64,000 nt of DNA from Valencia hispanica (GCA_963556495.2 OY747703.1:30218796-30282795); one strand, 5' to 3'; counted from the stretch's first letter, positions 54,130-63,334 are shown. Notes: generated by a model from the sequence alone, not told the origin. Program-made: numbers and translations.

Positions 54130-55180
54130 CCAGCAGAATATCATGATTTCAAGGAAGGACTCACTCAGAGTGACGTTCAGAGTGAGAAACACTCATATTT
54201 AATAATAATTTGTACAAACTCGGGGAGCGCAGAGACAAGGTCAAGGCAAGGACAGGACGTGAACATGACGACGATCCGACGAAGGACAGAGAACACACAG
54301 GGTTTTAAATAGACAAGGAAGGCCATTAGGGAAGCTTGGGAAAATCAAGGACGCAGGGACAGACAAAGACAAGGAAAGACGTCACACCGTGACATTACCC
54401 CCCTCTTAAAGGTGCGCCCCCTGGTGCACCAACAAAGAACTACCAGACCAGGGTGGAAGGAGGGGTTCAGGAAGATACAAACAAGGAAAATCTCGAAGTC
54501 CACAGAATGTCCAGAAAACAAAAAGTGTCCCAAACGAGAAAACGTCAATAAACGCTTCAGCCGCGAGGCCAAAGAAACCCACGAGCAGGGTTAGGGGGTC
54601 GGCCGTGTGGCCGGAAAAGCCCAGGGAAGGAATCCGGAGGCCGTCCATTATGCAGGAAAACCTACCGGCATAACATCGGAATCGCAAGATTCGTTGAATA
54701 AAAGCTGGAGAGGAGGACTCCCTGGAAGATTCCCGGAAGATTCCCCGAAGAGGAGTCAGGGAACCATGGTGGTGAACCAGACGAGAAAGGCACTCGAGAC
54801 CAAGAAGCCCTTCGGGACCAGGAACACACTCCAGAGACTCAGGACCAGGAACACACATTCTGGAGACTCGGAACCAGGAACACACTCTGGAAACCCGGAA
54901 CCAGAAACACACTTACGGAAACCCGGGAATCAAGAAGCAGGAGGGCTGCTGCTGTGACTGCCAGCAAGACTGCTGCCAAAGCAGCCATTTGGAGCTGAGA
55001 TGGACCAGCCTTGGCCCCCTCAGAAGGAGCTGACGTCTAGAGGTGAGCCAGATCAGCCCCGGAACCAGAACTGGGGAGCGCCTAGGTAAGGTGCCAGCAC
55101 CGGAACTGGGAAGCAATGAGGCCCTGGGACCGGGACTGGGGAGCAGCGAGGCTGGGGAGGTGCCACCTTAGTGGAACACG
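54130..55180. repeat. Degenerate LTR-type repeat with purine-rich minisatellite
   Basis: The left part resembles the fish gypsy-type LTR units (AGGAAGGACTCACTCAGAGTGACG, then CCGTGACATTACCCCCCTCTTAAAGG at about 54388), the same join of LTR end and poly-C that follows the end at 44841. 54819-54925 holds four copies of a unit of about 30 bp based on GGAACCAGGAACACACTCTGGA. Open frames here come from the repetitive composition. Confidence 0.45.
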
Positions 55181-57031
55181 ACGACGATCCAACAAAGGAC
55201 CACACATCCCCCGCACGTCATGTGTCAGTGCCCTCTGTCCCCTGCACTTTTTTCCTGCCGTTGCAGCCGTTTAGTGTGTTAATATGCGGTAATGTATTTT
55301 TATGAGCAATCTTTGAACGCACCTTAAGCATACACATGGGCAGACATCAGTGGATCACTCAGTGCAGCAACACATTCAGCAAACCAGCCAGAGCCAGCAA
55401 AAGGCAAAAAACTTTGCAGTGTTTTTCCAAACATGATTGAAGTTGAGTTATGCTGTTGCATGCAGGTAATATTAGCTAAATGAAGCCTAGTTAATGCATG
55501 CCAGCATATCATATTAAGCTGGTTAACAATACGAATGTTACCTACGTTACATTCCTTGCTAGTTAGTTCATGCTATGAATAAACCCAATTCTCTTTCATT
55601 TCTGTGCAGTACTTTACTGCTCTCCACATGTTTGAAAGAAATCTTTATTGCCATTATAAACAAAGCAGGGTCTGTGAGGGCTGCACAAGTGAAAAGAGAG
55701 TATAAGTGGCTGAGAAAAAATATAAATATATATACTAAAAAATATCTATGGCATTAGGGGGACTTTGAGGTTAATTTTAACAGTAATATCACTGCTACTC
55801 ATTATTATTATTATTTTAAAAAAATTGCTTTCTACATTTTTATTTATCTTTAATGCCACAATAGTTAAGACCAGAGTCAGGGTGGAGTCATAAGGTCAGA
55901 GGATCAGCAATCCTGAGTCTTCTTTTTTTTATTTTTTAGAACCTTTATCCATCTCCCTTCACACCAGATATTTTGTAGATAGTTAATTTAGTAAAGTAGA
56001 TTATACTGTTTGTTCTGGTAATTCGATTGATGTCAGTGAGTCTCACAACCTATAAAAAACTTGTGTTCTGAAGAGGTGATCAGTCATCATTATGTGTTAT
56101 TTATTGTGATTTACTGAAGCCAGTGCGTGACCTCGAACCTTCATTCTTTAACCTGTTGTTAAATCTTTCCAGATTGAAACCAATCGTCAACTGAGACTGA
56201 CATTTGAGCAAAATTATTTGTTTTTGCTGAGCAGGTGGCACCTTGTTCATTTTATAAATATTAATAATGATAATACCTGTCTTTGAAACACTATTAATAT
56301 TGCCAACAACTAAGATAGCACACTCATTGTGCAACAGTGATTTAAATGGTTATTTAGCCACAGAGGAAAGGTGATATTGAATGTGAGAGGATGATTAATC
56401 ACAAAAAATGTGTCCCCCTCACTTTTGAGATGATGGTTATGCCCTTGGTCTAAGGTCTTAGTCCAGAACACAGGTCAACTCAAATATTGTTCTTTGACCT
56501 AAAGAGAGCTGCACAGAAACAACAGTCTGAGTTTCTGAATCAACTGAAACAATGTGAATGTGAGTGGGCCAAAATTCCTTCACAACAAAGAGAGAGATTG
56601 ATAAAATACAATAAAGAAAACCACTGCCTTCAAGTTACTGCTGGATTATTTGGGTTAATTTCTGTTCAACTGTGTCAGGTTGGAATCAGTTTGTTTTGGT
56701 ACACTTAAGCTTAGCTCTAAGTAATTTTAGAAGTTTGCATTTTTCTATTAGTTATTATTCCATCATTGTAACTCTTCAAAAAAATTTCAATTTTGGAAGA
56801 ATTTATAATTTCTTCTGAAGGAAATGATAATGATATCTGTCTTGCTCAAGATATTAAATTATAATCATTTTTGACCAAATTTTGTAACATACATTTTAGG
56901 TATTTGATATTTCATTGCTTGAGGATCTCAGGCCATGACAGTTAATCAATACAAAGCAGGCTTTGCTCTTCTCCCAAGTCCTCTTCAAAAACAACTTGTC
57001 TGCCTGACAAAAGCAAGTTATGTTCAAATAT
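55181..57031. other. Gene-free DNA
   Basis: No supported gene. The frame at 56487-56708 has no motif. AT-rich with several ATT/TTA runs. Confidence 0.45.
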
Positions 57032-57548
57032 TTATTGTTGCTTGCAATAAATTGATGACTTGGTGGATTTTTGTCGTTCCTTTTCACTTTCCAAACATTG
57101 CCTCTGCATTGGGGAAATCCCCTCCATGCTGGATAATCTTGTCAGCTGATTTTTAAGGGTAGCTCCAACACCATCTGGAACCCTCTTTCCATAGCTGGAC
57201 TCAAAAAAGTTCCAGTTGATTTCTTTGAACCCTTCTTTACAAGGCTCTTTTGGCAGAAGGTAAAAGTTCTGCCTTCTGTCTGTGTCTGTATGGTGTCGCT
57301 TGGCCATTGCTAAATACACAGAGAACTTTAATTACTGGGTGTCTCTCTATCATCATATTTAACTCAGAGTCTAGGTGAGCCCAGATAGCTGGGAGATCAT
57401 GCTGCCTTGAGAATGAGATGGAGCAGAAAATCACTGGTGAGCTCCTGTGTAAAACACTCCAGTTGCTGGAGTAAAGCACTAAAGTTGCTTGTTGGTGTGA
57501 ACCTCCTGAATTTATTTTCCTGAGAATATTTAAAGAAGCAGTTCTCAC
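57032..57548 (-). pseudogene. Transposase-like ORF relic of unnamed family
   Basis: Two overlapping minus-strand frames join near 57290 by a frameshift. The first contains LPAIWAHLDSELNMMIERHP and VLCVFSNGQATPYRHRQ, the second NFYLLPKEPCKEGFKEINWNF followed by FESSYGKRVPDGVGATLK. Together these recall a family common in fish and invertebrate genomes with the pattern IWAHL…SDGPTTQYR…NFFE..HGKG.PDGVGA.LK, which behaves like a mobile-element protein. I do not know its name or chemistry. The expected Asp of SDGP is Asn here (FSNGQ), and HGKG is YGKR, so the copy is decayed. Confidence 0.5.
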
Positions 57549-57745
57549 TGAAATCTATATGTAAAAGACATTTCTTATGTGTTCAACTTTTCCCTTAGCT
57601 GCTGGGTAGTGTCAGTGTATATTAAAGATGTGCTGTCTTTATCTAAACACTGTCATTGAAGTCAATTGCAAGTGCATCTTCTGTTGTCATCACAATTATC
57701 ATCAGAGAAAGTATAGACCACTAGCTGTCAAAATGCAAATGAGAC

Positions 57746-57928
57746 CACGCCCACTTCCGGGTACGCCCACTTCCGGGTACGCCCACTTCCGGGTACGCCC
57801 CTTCTGGGTACGCCCACTTCCGGGTACGCCACTTCCGGGTGCGCCCACTTCCGGGTACACCCATTTCCGGGTACGCCCCTTCCGGTTACGCCCCTTCCGG
57901 TTACGCCCCTTCCGGTTACGCCCACTTT
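57746..57928. repeat. Tandem array of ETS-like 16-mers
   Basis: About eleven head-to-tail copies of ACGCCCACTTCCGGGT, with shortened variants ACGCCCCTTCCGGTT at the right. Most units hold ACTTCCGG, the reverse of CCGGAAGT, the ETS-family (GABPA-like) consensus. This was read directly, and binding is not shown. Confidence 0.9.
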
Positions 57929-57958
57929 TGCAGGCTCCCTGGCTGCCGTGACAAGCTC

Positions 57959-58200
57959 CGCCCATCTGTCAAAACGGGATACGCCCCCTGGTGGGCACGC
58001 CCACCTGTCAAGATAGGACACACCCACCTGTCAAAATGGGGTACGCCCCCTGGTGGCCACGCCCACCTGTCAAAATAGGACACGCCCACCTGTCAAAATA
58101 GGGTACGCCCCCTGGTGACCACGCCCACCTGTCAAAATAGGACACGCCCACCTGTCGAAATAGGGTACGCCCCCTGATGGTCACGCCCACCTGTCAAAAT
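57959..58200. repeat. Tandem array with CACGCCCACCTGTC and CCCCCTGGTGG
   Basis: Units of about 62 bp combine CACGCCCACCTGTCAAAATAGG (twice per period) with GTACGCCCCCTGGTGGCCA. The latter occurs at 57982, 58044, 58106 and 58169 (variants TGGTGGG, TGGTGGC, TGGTGAC, TGATGGT) and is the reverse of CCACCAGGGGGCG, a CTCF-type core. CCACGCCCAC is a KLF/GC-box-like and CACCTG an E-box sequence. All copies point the same way. Confidence 0.9.
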
Positions 58201-58210
58201 ATGGCACTAA

Positions 58211-58660
58211 ATGGCTCCCTCTAGTGGTTCTACAATTAAACTAAATGCAAAAAATGAAAATACCTCCCCCTAGTGGCCCAATAAATACTATTACACCAAA
58301 ACTTATAAATGCCTCCCTCTAGTGGTTCAAAATTTATATAACAGCCTATTGTATAATTGGCCCCCTCTAGTGGATCAAAGTAACATTACATGCAAATCTA
58401 AAAATACCTCCCCCTAGTGGCTCTAAAATTAAATGACATGCAAATATGAAAATACCTCCCCCTAGTGGCCCAATAAATAGTATTACACCCAAATGTGAAA
58501 ATACCTCCCTCTAGTGGTTCAAAATTAATATAACAGCCTATTGTATAATTGGCCCCCTCTAGTGGATCAAAGTAACATTACACCCAAATGTGAAAATACC
58601 TCCCCCTAGTGGCTCAAAAATTAAATTACAGCCTATAGTATATATAGCGCCCCCAATGGT
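58211..58660. repeat. CTAGTGG repeat array
   Basis: Nine copies of TCCC[CT]CTAGTGG at roughly 58216, 58264, 58311, 58361, 58407, 58456, 58505, 58551 and 58599, then a degraded GCGCCCCCAATGG at 58647. A higher-order period of 192 bp is visible (ACAGCCTATTGTATAATTGG at 58341 and 58533). The reverse complement CCACTAGGGGGAGG resembles the CTCF core. Confidence 0.9.
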
Positions 58661-59022
58661 TTGAATCTAACTCCTCAGTGTCATCAGAACATGTCCGAAC
58701 AAGTCCCTTTAATATTATACGGTCTGGGCTCTGTCTCAACATGACTCCTTGAGCATTCCATTTTATTTTAAACAGTTAAAAGGTGCTTTTTAGCTTCCTG
58801 ACTTTAATTTAAAACCACATTAGCTCCAACACTCTAGAGACACCATTACATCTGATTCTAACAATTCAACCATGATAAATTAAACTTGTAAGAGCACTAA
58901 AAAGAGAATTTATTCACCCACAGCTATGTTGAAGCAGATGCTCATCCTTTTGTTGATTTTAAAAATGCACCATTACACAGTCTTTAAAAACAGATAAGGA
59001 TTTTAAAAAACATCACTTTAAA
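58661..59022. other. Spacer before the Maverick genes
   Basis: AT-rich, no gene. If the element has the long terminal inverted repeat usual for Mavericks, its left end should lie here or within the arrays to the left. Its partner would be outside the window. Confidence 0.4.
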
Positions 59023-59150
59023 CCTGGGTGCTTTAAGCTGGAAATAAGAAATCTATCAAACTACTAAAGTTACTGATAAAAAACAGTCCACCAATCAGCG
59101 TTTGACACGCCCCTGCTCTGCTTTGTATTCGCTGTATTTATCACGCCCCT
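59023..59150 (+). promoter_or_regulatory. Promoter repeat copy 1
   Basis: A 128-bp segment repeated at 59905-60032 (10 differences, no gaps). It has a CCAAT box (CCACCAATCAGCG, about 59091) and two GC-type boxes (CACGCCCCTG, CACGCCCCT). A TATA box follows 68 bp later. Confidence 0.8.
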
Positions 59151-59217
59151 GTCTTCACCTACGTCCGCAAGTCGGGTAAACCGGTTTGGGCGGTGCTCAC
59201 CGGGCGGCATTTACCTG

Positions 59218-59226
59218 TATAAAAGG
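59218..59226 (+). promoter_or_regulatory. TATA box of the first Cys/His gene
   Basis: TATAAAAGG in a GC-rich setting, 232 bp before the chosen ATG. Confidence 0.7.
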
Positions 59227-59449
59227 CTGTCGGAAAACGGTTAATCTCTACAGCATGCTGGAAGGACCTCATTCAACAATCCGACCTTAAGGACACGGAG
59301 CGCGGTGCTGCGACGAACAAAGAAAACAGCGGTTTCACGAAGACTGTATCACCGGCTTCATTCGAGGGGAATCCCAGAAGCCCGCGTCATTGTCAGACCG
59401 CGTCAGAGCTGAGTCCAAGCATATAGCCTCTTCTGCCTCAACTCCAACC

Positions 59450-59896
59450 ATGGACCTAAAAAGAGTTGAATTTAAAAATGAAGAACTTGATGAGGAAACG
59501 TCTGTTCTTTTATCTGAATTGTCAAATGGGATTCCATCCGTGACGACACGCTCAATGTGTGATAAATCAACCTCTACAACTCTGGACAAAAATCCGACAT
59601 TGGCTTTTACAGAAGACTTTCCTCTTTTAAGCGAGACTCCGATTTCCTTCCTGGATCAAGAGAATCAAATGGAGGAAATTGAGAACTGGATACCTACCGC
59701 AGTCAACAGTGCTATTAAAACTGCTCTAAGCCATTTTATGGGTTATGCCTGCATATCTTTACTGCGGAAACAATGTAACTCTTGCAAAATGGGAGGCAGT
59801 CAGCAGGAGCACCAGTGTTTAGGTGTAGATGCTATAAAGCAAAATATGTTTTATTCCCAGCAAAATTTGTTACAAACAGGTCCTACCCTCTTTTAG
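59450..59896 (+). CDS. Small Cys/His-motif protein, copy 1
   Basis: 148 residues from ATG 59450, chosen for its ACCATGG context; no upstream in-frame ATG was seen. The N-terminal half is acidic and low in structure (EFKNEELDEETSVLLSEL). The C-terminal part has WIPTAVNSAIKTALSHFM, then C-x2-C-x8-H-x-C (CNSCKMGGSQQEHQC, about residues 110-124), a plausible zinc site. The same arrangement occurs in the next gene (AVKTAVLHLF, then C-x2-C-x9-H-x-C), so the two are paralogues. This copy ends about 70 residues earlier relative to the motif. Position next to an integrase and behind a TATA promoter suggests an early regulatory protein. Function unknown. Confidence 0.75.
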   Translation: MDLKRVEFKNEELDEETSVLLSELSNGIPSVTTRSMCDKSTSTTLDKNPTLAFTEDFPLLSETPISFLDQENQMEEIENWIPTAVNSAIKTALSHFMGYACISLLRKQCNSCKMGGSQQEHQCLGVDAIKQNMFYSQQNLLQTGPTLF

Positions 59897-59904
59897 TAGC
59901 TTAC

Positions 59905-60032
59905 CCTGGTTGCTTTAAGCTGGAAATAAGAAATCTATCAAACTACTAAAGTTGTAGATAAAAAACAGTCCACCAATCGGCGCTCGACTTGCCCCTGCTC
60001 TGCTTTGTATTCGTTGTATTTATCACGCCCCT
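59905..60032 (+). promoter_or_regulatory. Promoter repeat copy 2
   Basis: Same 128-bp segment as 59023-59150, offset by 882 bp, about 92% identical. It starts nine bases after the stop codon of the first Cys/His gene and keeps the CCAAT box (CCACCAATCGGCG). One GC-box has changed to TTGCCCCTG. Confidence 0.8.
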
Positions 60033-60086
60033 CATGCCGAACATGTCCAGACAAGTCTACAGGCCCCGCCCCGTACGCTAGGTTCC

Positions 60087-60094
60087 TATATAAA
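60087..60094 (+). promoter_or_regulatory. TATA box of the second Cys/His gene
   Basis: TATATAAA, 55 bp after promoter repeat copy 2 and 70 bp before the ATG. Confidence 0.7.
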
Positions 60095-60156
60095 CCTCCT
60101 GGTCTTCGGCATTACATCCAGGACTTCCAGGCCGCCGTAATCTTCGCTCCGAGACG

Positions 60157-61086
60157 ATGGATATGGGAGGATTCGTCAAGCAGACCACTCTACCGTCATA
60201 CTGGGGGATCGGCCAGCCGTATGAGCCGATGAGCACTCCGCCATCGCCTGTGGGGTTCGGCTACGCTAACCCGTATCATCCACCGTCAATTTCATCGCTC
60301 TCGCCATGCTACTCTCCACCATCCCCTGTGTTCTCTCTTTCGGAGATTCTGCCTGCAGATGCCCACCCCGACGCTTGGGTCGAGGGATCATACAACCCTG
60401 AAGCTGGGGGAGCGGGTCACCCTTATTTCAACTATTATCGGCCGCCTACAACGAAACATCGCCGTGTAAGACCCCCTCTATCTACTTTAACCCCGGTGCC
60501 TATGCCCGATCTCGAGGGAGAGTGTGATGGACCTTCAGCGCCCAGCGATGGGGGAACCCCCGATGCGCCGGAATGCGCGACACCGGAACACGGGTGTGCG
60601 TCTCAGGATGAGGGGGGTGATTCTCCGACTCTGACTGAGGTTGACAAATGGGACCTGGTGGACGGTTTGATGTCATCCAGGTTCATCAAGGCTGTAAAGA
60701 CTGCTGTTCTGCATCTATTTCACATGACCAGTGCTGCTTATCAGAAAGATAACTGTTATGGATGTCAAATTAGCCATCCCAGTCAGTTGCAGCATCAATG
60801 CCTAGAGCTAATGGATGAGGATTATTACCAACTCCACTTTCAATCAGTCATGCGACAACTTCTTACCCCGCGATTCATTCCAGCTATTCAAATTCTGCTG
60901 GTAAATCGGAGCATACATGATGATGATGATCTGAAGGTGAAAACAGTAGCTGAAACCGTTCTACATGAGCTGAGGAGTATGCAGGGGTTCTACAACGCGA
61001 TTCAAGCTGTGTATGGTGATAGGGATGATGAAGCCATCCTGGAAGAACTCAGGACTGTCTCCCGATGCTATGGCTATGAAATCTGA
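60157..61086 (+). CDS. Cys/His-motif protein, copy 2
   Basis: 309 residues from ATG 60157. The first 170 are Pro/Ser-rich and disordered-looking, including an acidic stretch with two PE-C motifs (about 128-146). An acidic-hydrophobic segment TEVDKWDLVDGLM (about 161-174) follows. Next come RFIKAVKTAVLHLF and C-x2-C-x9-H-x-C (CYGCQISHPSQLQHQC, about 196-211), then a helical C-terminal domain with MRQLLTPRFIPAIQILL and ETVLHELRSM. It is a longer paralogue of the preceding gene, which lacks most of the C-terminal domain. A disordered acidic front plus zinc-like motif recalls small regulatory proteins of DNA tumour viruses, but I see no LxCxE motif. Function unknown. Confidence 0.82.
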   Translation: MDMGGFVKQTTLPSYWGIGQPYEPMSTPPSPVGFGYANPYHPPSISSLSPCYSPPSPVFSLSEILPADAHPDAWVEGSYNPEAGGAGHPYFNYYRPPTTKHRRVRPPLSTLTPVPMPDLEGECDGPSAPSDGGTPDAPECATPEHGCASQDEGGDSPTLTEVDKWDLVDGLMSSRFIKAVKTAVLHLFHMTSAAYQKDNCYGCQISHPSQLQHQCLELMDEDYYQLHFQSVMRQLLTPRFIPAIQILLVNRSIHDDDDLKVKTVAETVLHELRSMQGFYNAIQAVYGDRDDEAILEELRTVSRCYGYEI

Positions 61087-61203
61087 TGTGTACTAATGTT
61101 GGTTATATCTCCTCTGATATAAATGCTCTAGTTTAATCCTGACGTGTTTTGTTTTTTATTCATTTGTTTTTATAATTGTGTAATGCTATGGTTTTAAACT
61201 TGT

Positions 61204-61209
61204 AATAAA
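61204..61209 (+). terminator. Polyadenylation signal
   Basis: AATAAA 118 bp after the stop of the second Cys/His gene, in AT-rich DNA with T-rich sequence upstream (61146-61180). It would end the early transcript ahead of the integrase gene. Confidence 0.6.
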
Positions 61210-61303
61210 AAAAACTTTGATCCAATCATATGGTTCATCTATCTGATTAATACAAGGGTTAAATTACACTAGCCGTTCTCCTGTACTATCATTCGATAGT
61301 AAA

Positions 61304-62395
61304 ATGTCAGAACAGAGGGTGTTGACCAATGCATACTATGACCCCGCCCATCCGGGGAGCTATGGGGGTGTTGACAGATTGAGAAGGGGTTTAAAGGACA
61401 GAGAAGGACGTGTGATCGGTGTCGAAAAAGTAAAAGACTTTCTTTCAGGCGAGGACACCTACACGTTGCATAAACCTGCACGAGTAAAGTTTCCCCGGAA
61501 TCGTGTTTTTGTAACCAAACCCTTGAAGCAATTCCAGGCCGACTTATGTGACATGCAAGCCTTGGCGACACATAACGACGGATTCAACTATTTACTAACA
61601 GTGATTGATGTCTTTTCAAAAAAGGCGTATGTGCGTGCTTTAAAGAGAAAGACGGGGTGTGAGGTCGTTAAGGGGTTTGAATCAGTTTTTCAAGAGAGTC
61701 AAATTCCACAAAAATTACAGACGGATGCTGGTAAAGAGTTTTATAATAAACAATTTAAGTTAATGATGAAGAAATATGGTATTACCCACTTTAGTACAGC
61801 CAGTGATCTAAAGGCATCTGTTGTTGAGCGCTTCAATCGCACTCTGAAGGGTAGAATGTGGAGATATTTCACCGCTAATAACACCTTCCGGTACATCGAC
61901 GTCCTTCAAAAGCTAGTGGAGAGTTACAACCACAGCTTCCACTCAAGCATTAAGATGACACCTATGCAAGTGACGTCAGAGAATACTCCTCAAGTCATGA
62001 AAAACCTCTATTGCATCACCCCATCGATAGACTCTGGTAAAATAAAGACAAAGTTTAAGAAAGGGGATCTGGTCAGAATATCAAAGCTACGTGGGGTATT
62101 TGATAAGAAATATGAGAACAGCTTCACAGATGAAATATTTACGGTTGACCGTTGCATACTCCGCTACCCCCCAGTGTACGAGTTAGTTGATTATGATCAG
62201 GATCGAATACACGGATCGTTTTATGAGGCCGAATTGCAGAAAGTAAAAATTAATGGTGAGCGGGTGTATAACGTGGACAAGATTTTAAAGCGGCGGAGAG
62301 TCAACGGGGAGGACCAAGTCTTTGTGAGGTGGAGAAATTGGCCCGAAAAATTCAACAGTTGGGTCAGAGCCTCAGATGTTAAAAGTGTCAAATAA
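61304..62395 (+). CDS. Maverick-type DDE integrase with chromodomain
   Basis: 363 residues from ATG 61304. It would insert the element's DNA into chromosomes, giving 6-bp duplications in Mavericks. The N-terminus (YYDPAHPGSYGGVDRL) is characteristic of this integrase group. The catalytic core has Asp80 (QADL), Asp141 (LQTDAGKEF) and Glu175 (SVVERFNRTLK), with 33 residues between the last two. It then has YNHSFHSSIKMTP (about 205-217) and a C-terminal basic region. Residues about 319-358 form a chromodomain (VDKILKRRRVNGEDQVFVRW followed by RNWPEKFNSWV), which may read methylated histone. No HHCC zinc domain is seen. Length is normal, and the frame is fully intact. Confidence 0.93.
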   Translation: MSEQRVLTNAYYDPAHPGSYGGVDRLRRGLKDREGRVIGVEKVKDFLSGEDTYTLHKPARVKFPRNRVFVTKPLKQFQADLCDMQALATHNDGFNYLLTVIDVFSKKAYVRALKRKTGCEVVKGFESVFQESQIPQKLQTDAGKEFYNKQFKLMMKKYGITHFSTASDLKASVVERFNRTLKGRMWRYFTANNTFRYIDVLQKLVESYNHSFHSSIKMTPMQVTSENTPQVMKNLYCITPSIDSGKIKTKFKKGDLVRISKLRGVFDKKYENSFTDEIFTVDRCILRYPPVYELVDYDQDRIHGSFYEAELQKVKINGERVYNVDKILKRRRVNGEDQVFVRWRNWPEKFNSWVRASDVKSVK

Positions 62396-62433
62396 TATCG
62401 CCCACAAAACCGTGTAACACATCGTCGATTCAC

Positions 62434-62440
62434 TATAAAG
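62434..62440 (+). promoter_or_regulatory. Possible late-gene TATA box
   Basis: TATAAAG 85 bp before the penton-like gene, in the 129-bp gap after integrase. It may drive the closely packed virion genes. Confidence 0.45.
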
Positions 62441-62524
62441 CGTGGGTTCTACAGACTATGATTAATTAGTAAACCTTACCCTCCAAAGCCTTTAGATGAC
62501 TTTTTTTGCTCCATCAAATTCACA

Positions 62525-63334
62525 ATGTCTGATGAGGGGTTCTATGTAACTCTACCTTCCAACGCCAGCGGAGAGGTATTTAAAGATAACACGAGCTCAA
62601 ATTATACTACAGACCTTCCAAAGGCTATTGAGCTAAGTGGAGACTGGGTAGTGGGACTGTGTGAAATTGTCTACCCTCATACATGGTATAACCTGTCGGA
62701 TCAGCATTCGTACATTGATTTAAAGAAGGTTGTTTATGAGGTGGGAGACAAATCTAAAGATGAGAGGAATACACCCCGTATAGAATACGCCAGGTCCAAG
62801 TTTTCCGGAGGGGGGTATTTTGAGAGACCTCAAGACCTCTCAGATGCTCTAGTCCCAGCCGTGAAGAAATATGACAGAAGCATCGATCTAACCTACAATA
62901 ATGTCTCGAAAAAGTTTGACTTCAAGGGGGATGGAAGATACAAAATTCGAGCTAGCAACCCTCTCTCCATCATGCTCGGTTTGAACGCTGACGAATGGTG
63001 GACCATCTCCAACAGACCTGCGCCCAACCCAGCGGATCTCGGCACTGGTGTATATAACCTGTTTGTCTACACAGACATAATCCATTTCCAAACTGTTGGT
63101 GACAGTCACTCACCTCTGCTCGGTGTCGTAAACATAAATGGTAAATTCGGTGACGTGATTGGTGTGAGGTATAACACAGTGCATTACCTCCCCGTTTCAA
63201 AAAGCTATATTAAGACAATCTGCATACAGGTAAAAACAGATCGTAACGAGTGTGTGAACTTTGTATACGGGAAGACGATCGTGAAGCTGCACTTTAAACC
63301 GGTTTTGACACCTGCGGTAAAATGGCATATTTAA
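62525..63334 (+). CDS. Penton-like minor capsid protein
   Basis: 269 residues from ATG 62525. The opening GFYVTLPSNASGEVF and the segment WVVGLCEIVYPHTWYNL are features I associate with a protein conserved in fish Maverick/adintovirus elements and taken to be the vertex (penton) protein. The sequence is rich in alternating hydrophobic residues as expected for a single jelly roll, has no transmembrane segment or signal peptide, and fits the usual length. It overlaps the next gene by 13 bp. The role in the virion is inferred from family and position; the ORF itself is certain. Confidence 0.72.
   Translation: MSDEGFYVTLPSNASGEVFKDNTSSNYTTDLPKAIELSGDWVVGLCEIVYPHTWYNLSDQHSYIDLKKVVYEVGDKSKDERNTPRIEYARSKFSGGGYFERPQDLSDALVPAVKKYDRSIDLTYNNVSKKFDFKGDGRYKIRASNPLSIMLGLNADEWWTISNRPAPNPADLGTGVYNLFVYTDIIHFQTVGDSHSPLLGVVNINGKFGDVIGVRYNTVHYLPVSKSYIKTICIQVKTDRNECVNFVYGKTIVKLHFKPVLTPAVKWHI

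Noticed and set aside
54406..54957. Frames on both strands of 100-170 codons that look gene-like
   Set aside because: They come from purine-rich tandem repeats in an LTR-type element. No domain or splice structure is seen.
57746..58660. Regular direct repeats resembling a CRISPR array
   Set aside because: The setting is a vertebrate genome, units are head-to-tail without unique spacers of constant length, and no cas gene is present.
61285..61300. Palindrome ACTATCATTCGATAGT upstream of integrase as an operator
   Set aside because: Six-base arms are too short to support a specific site. It may be incidental.
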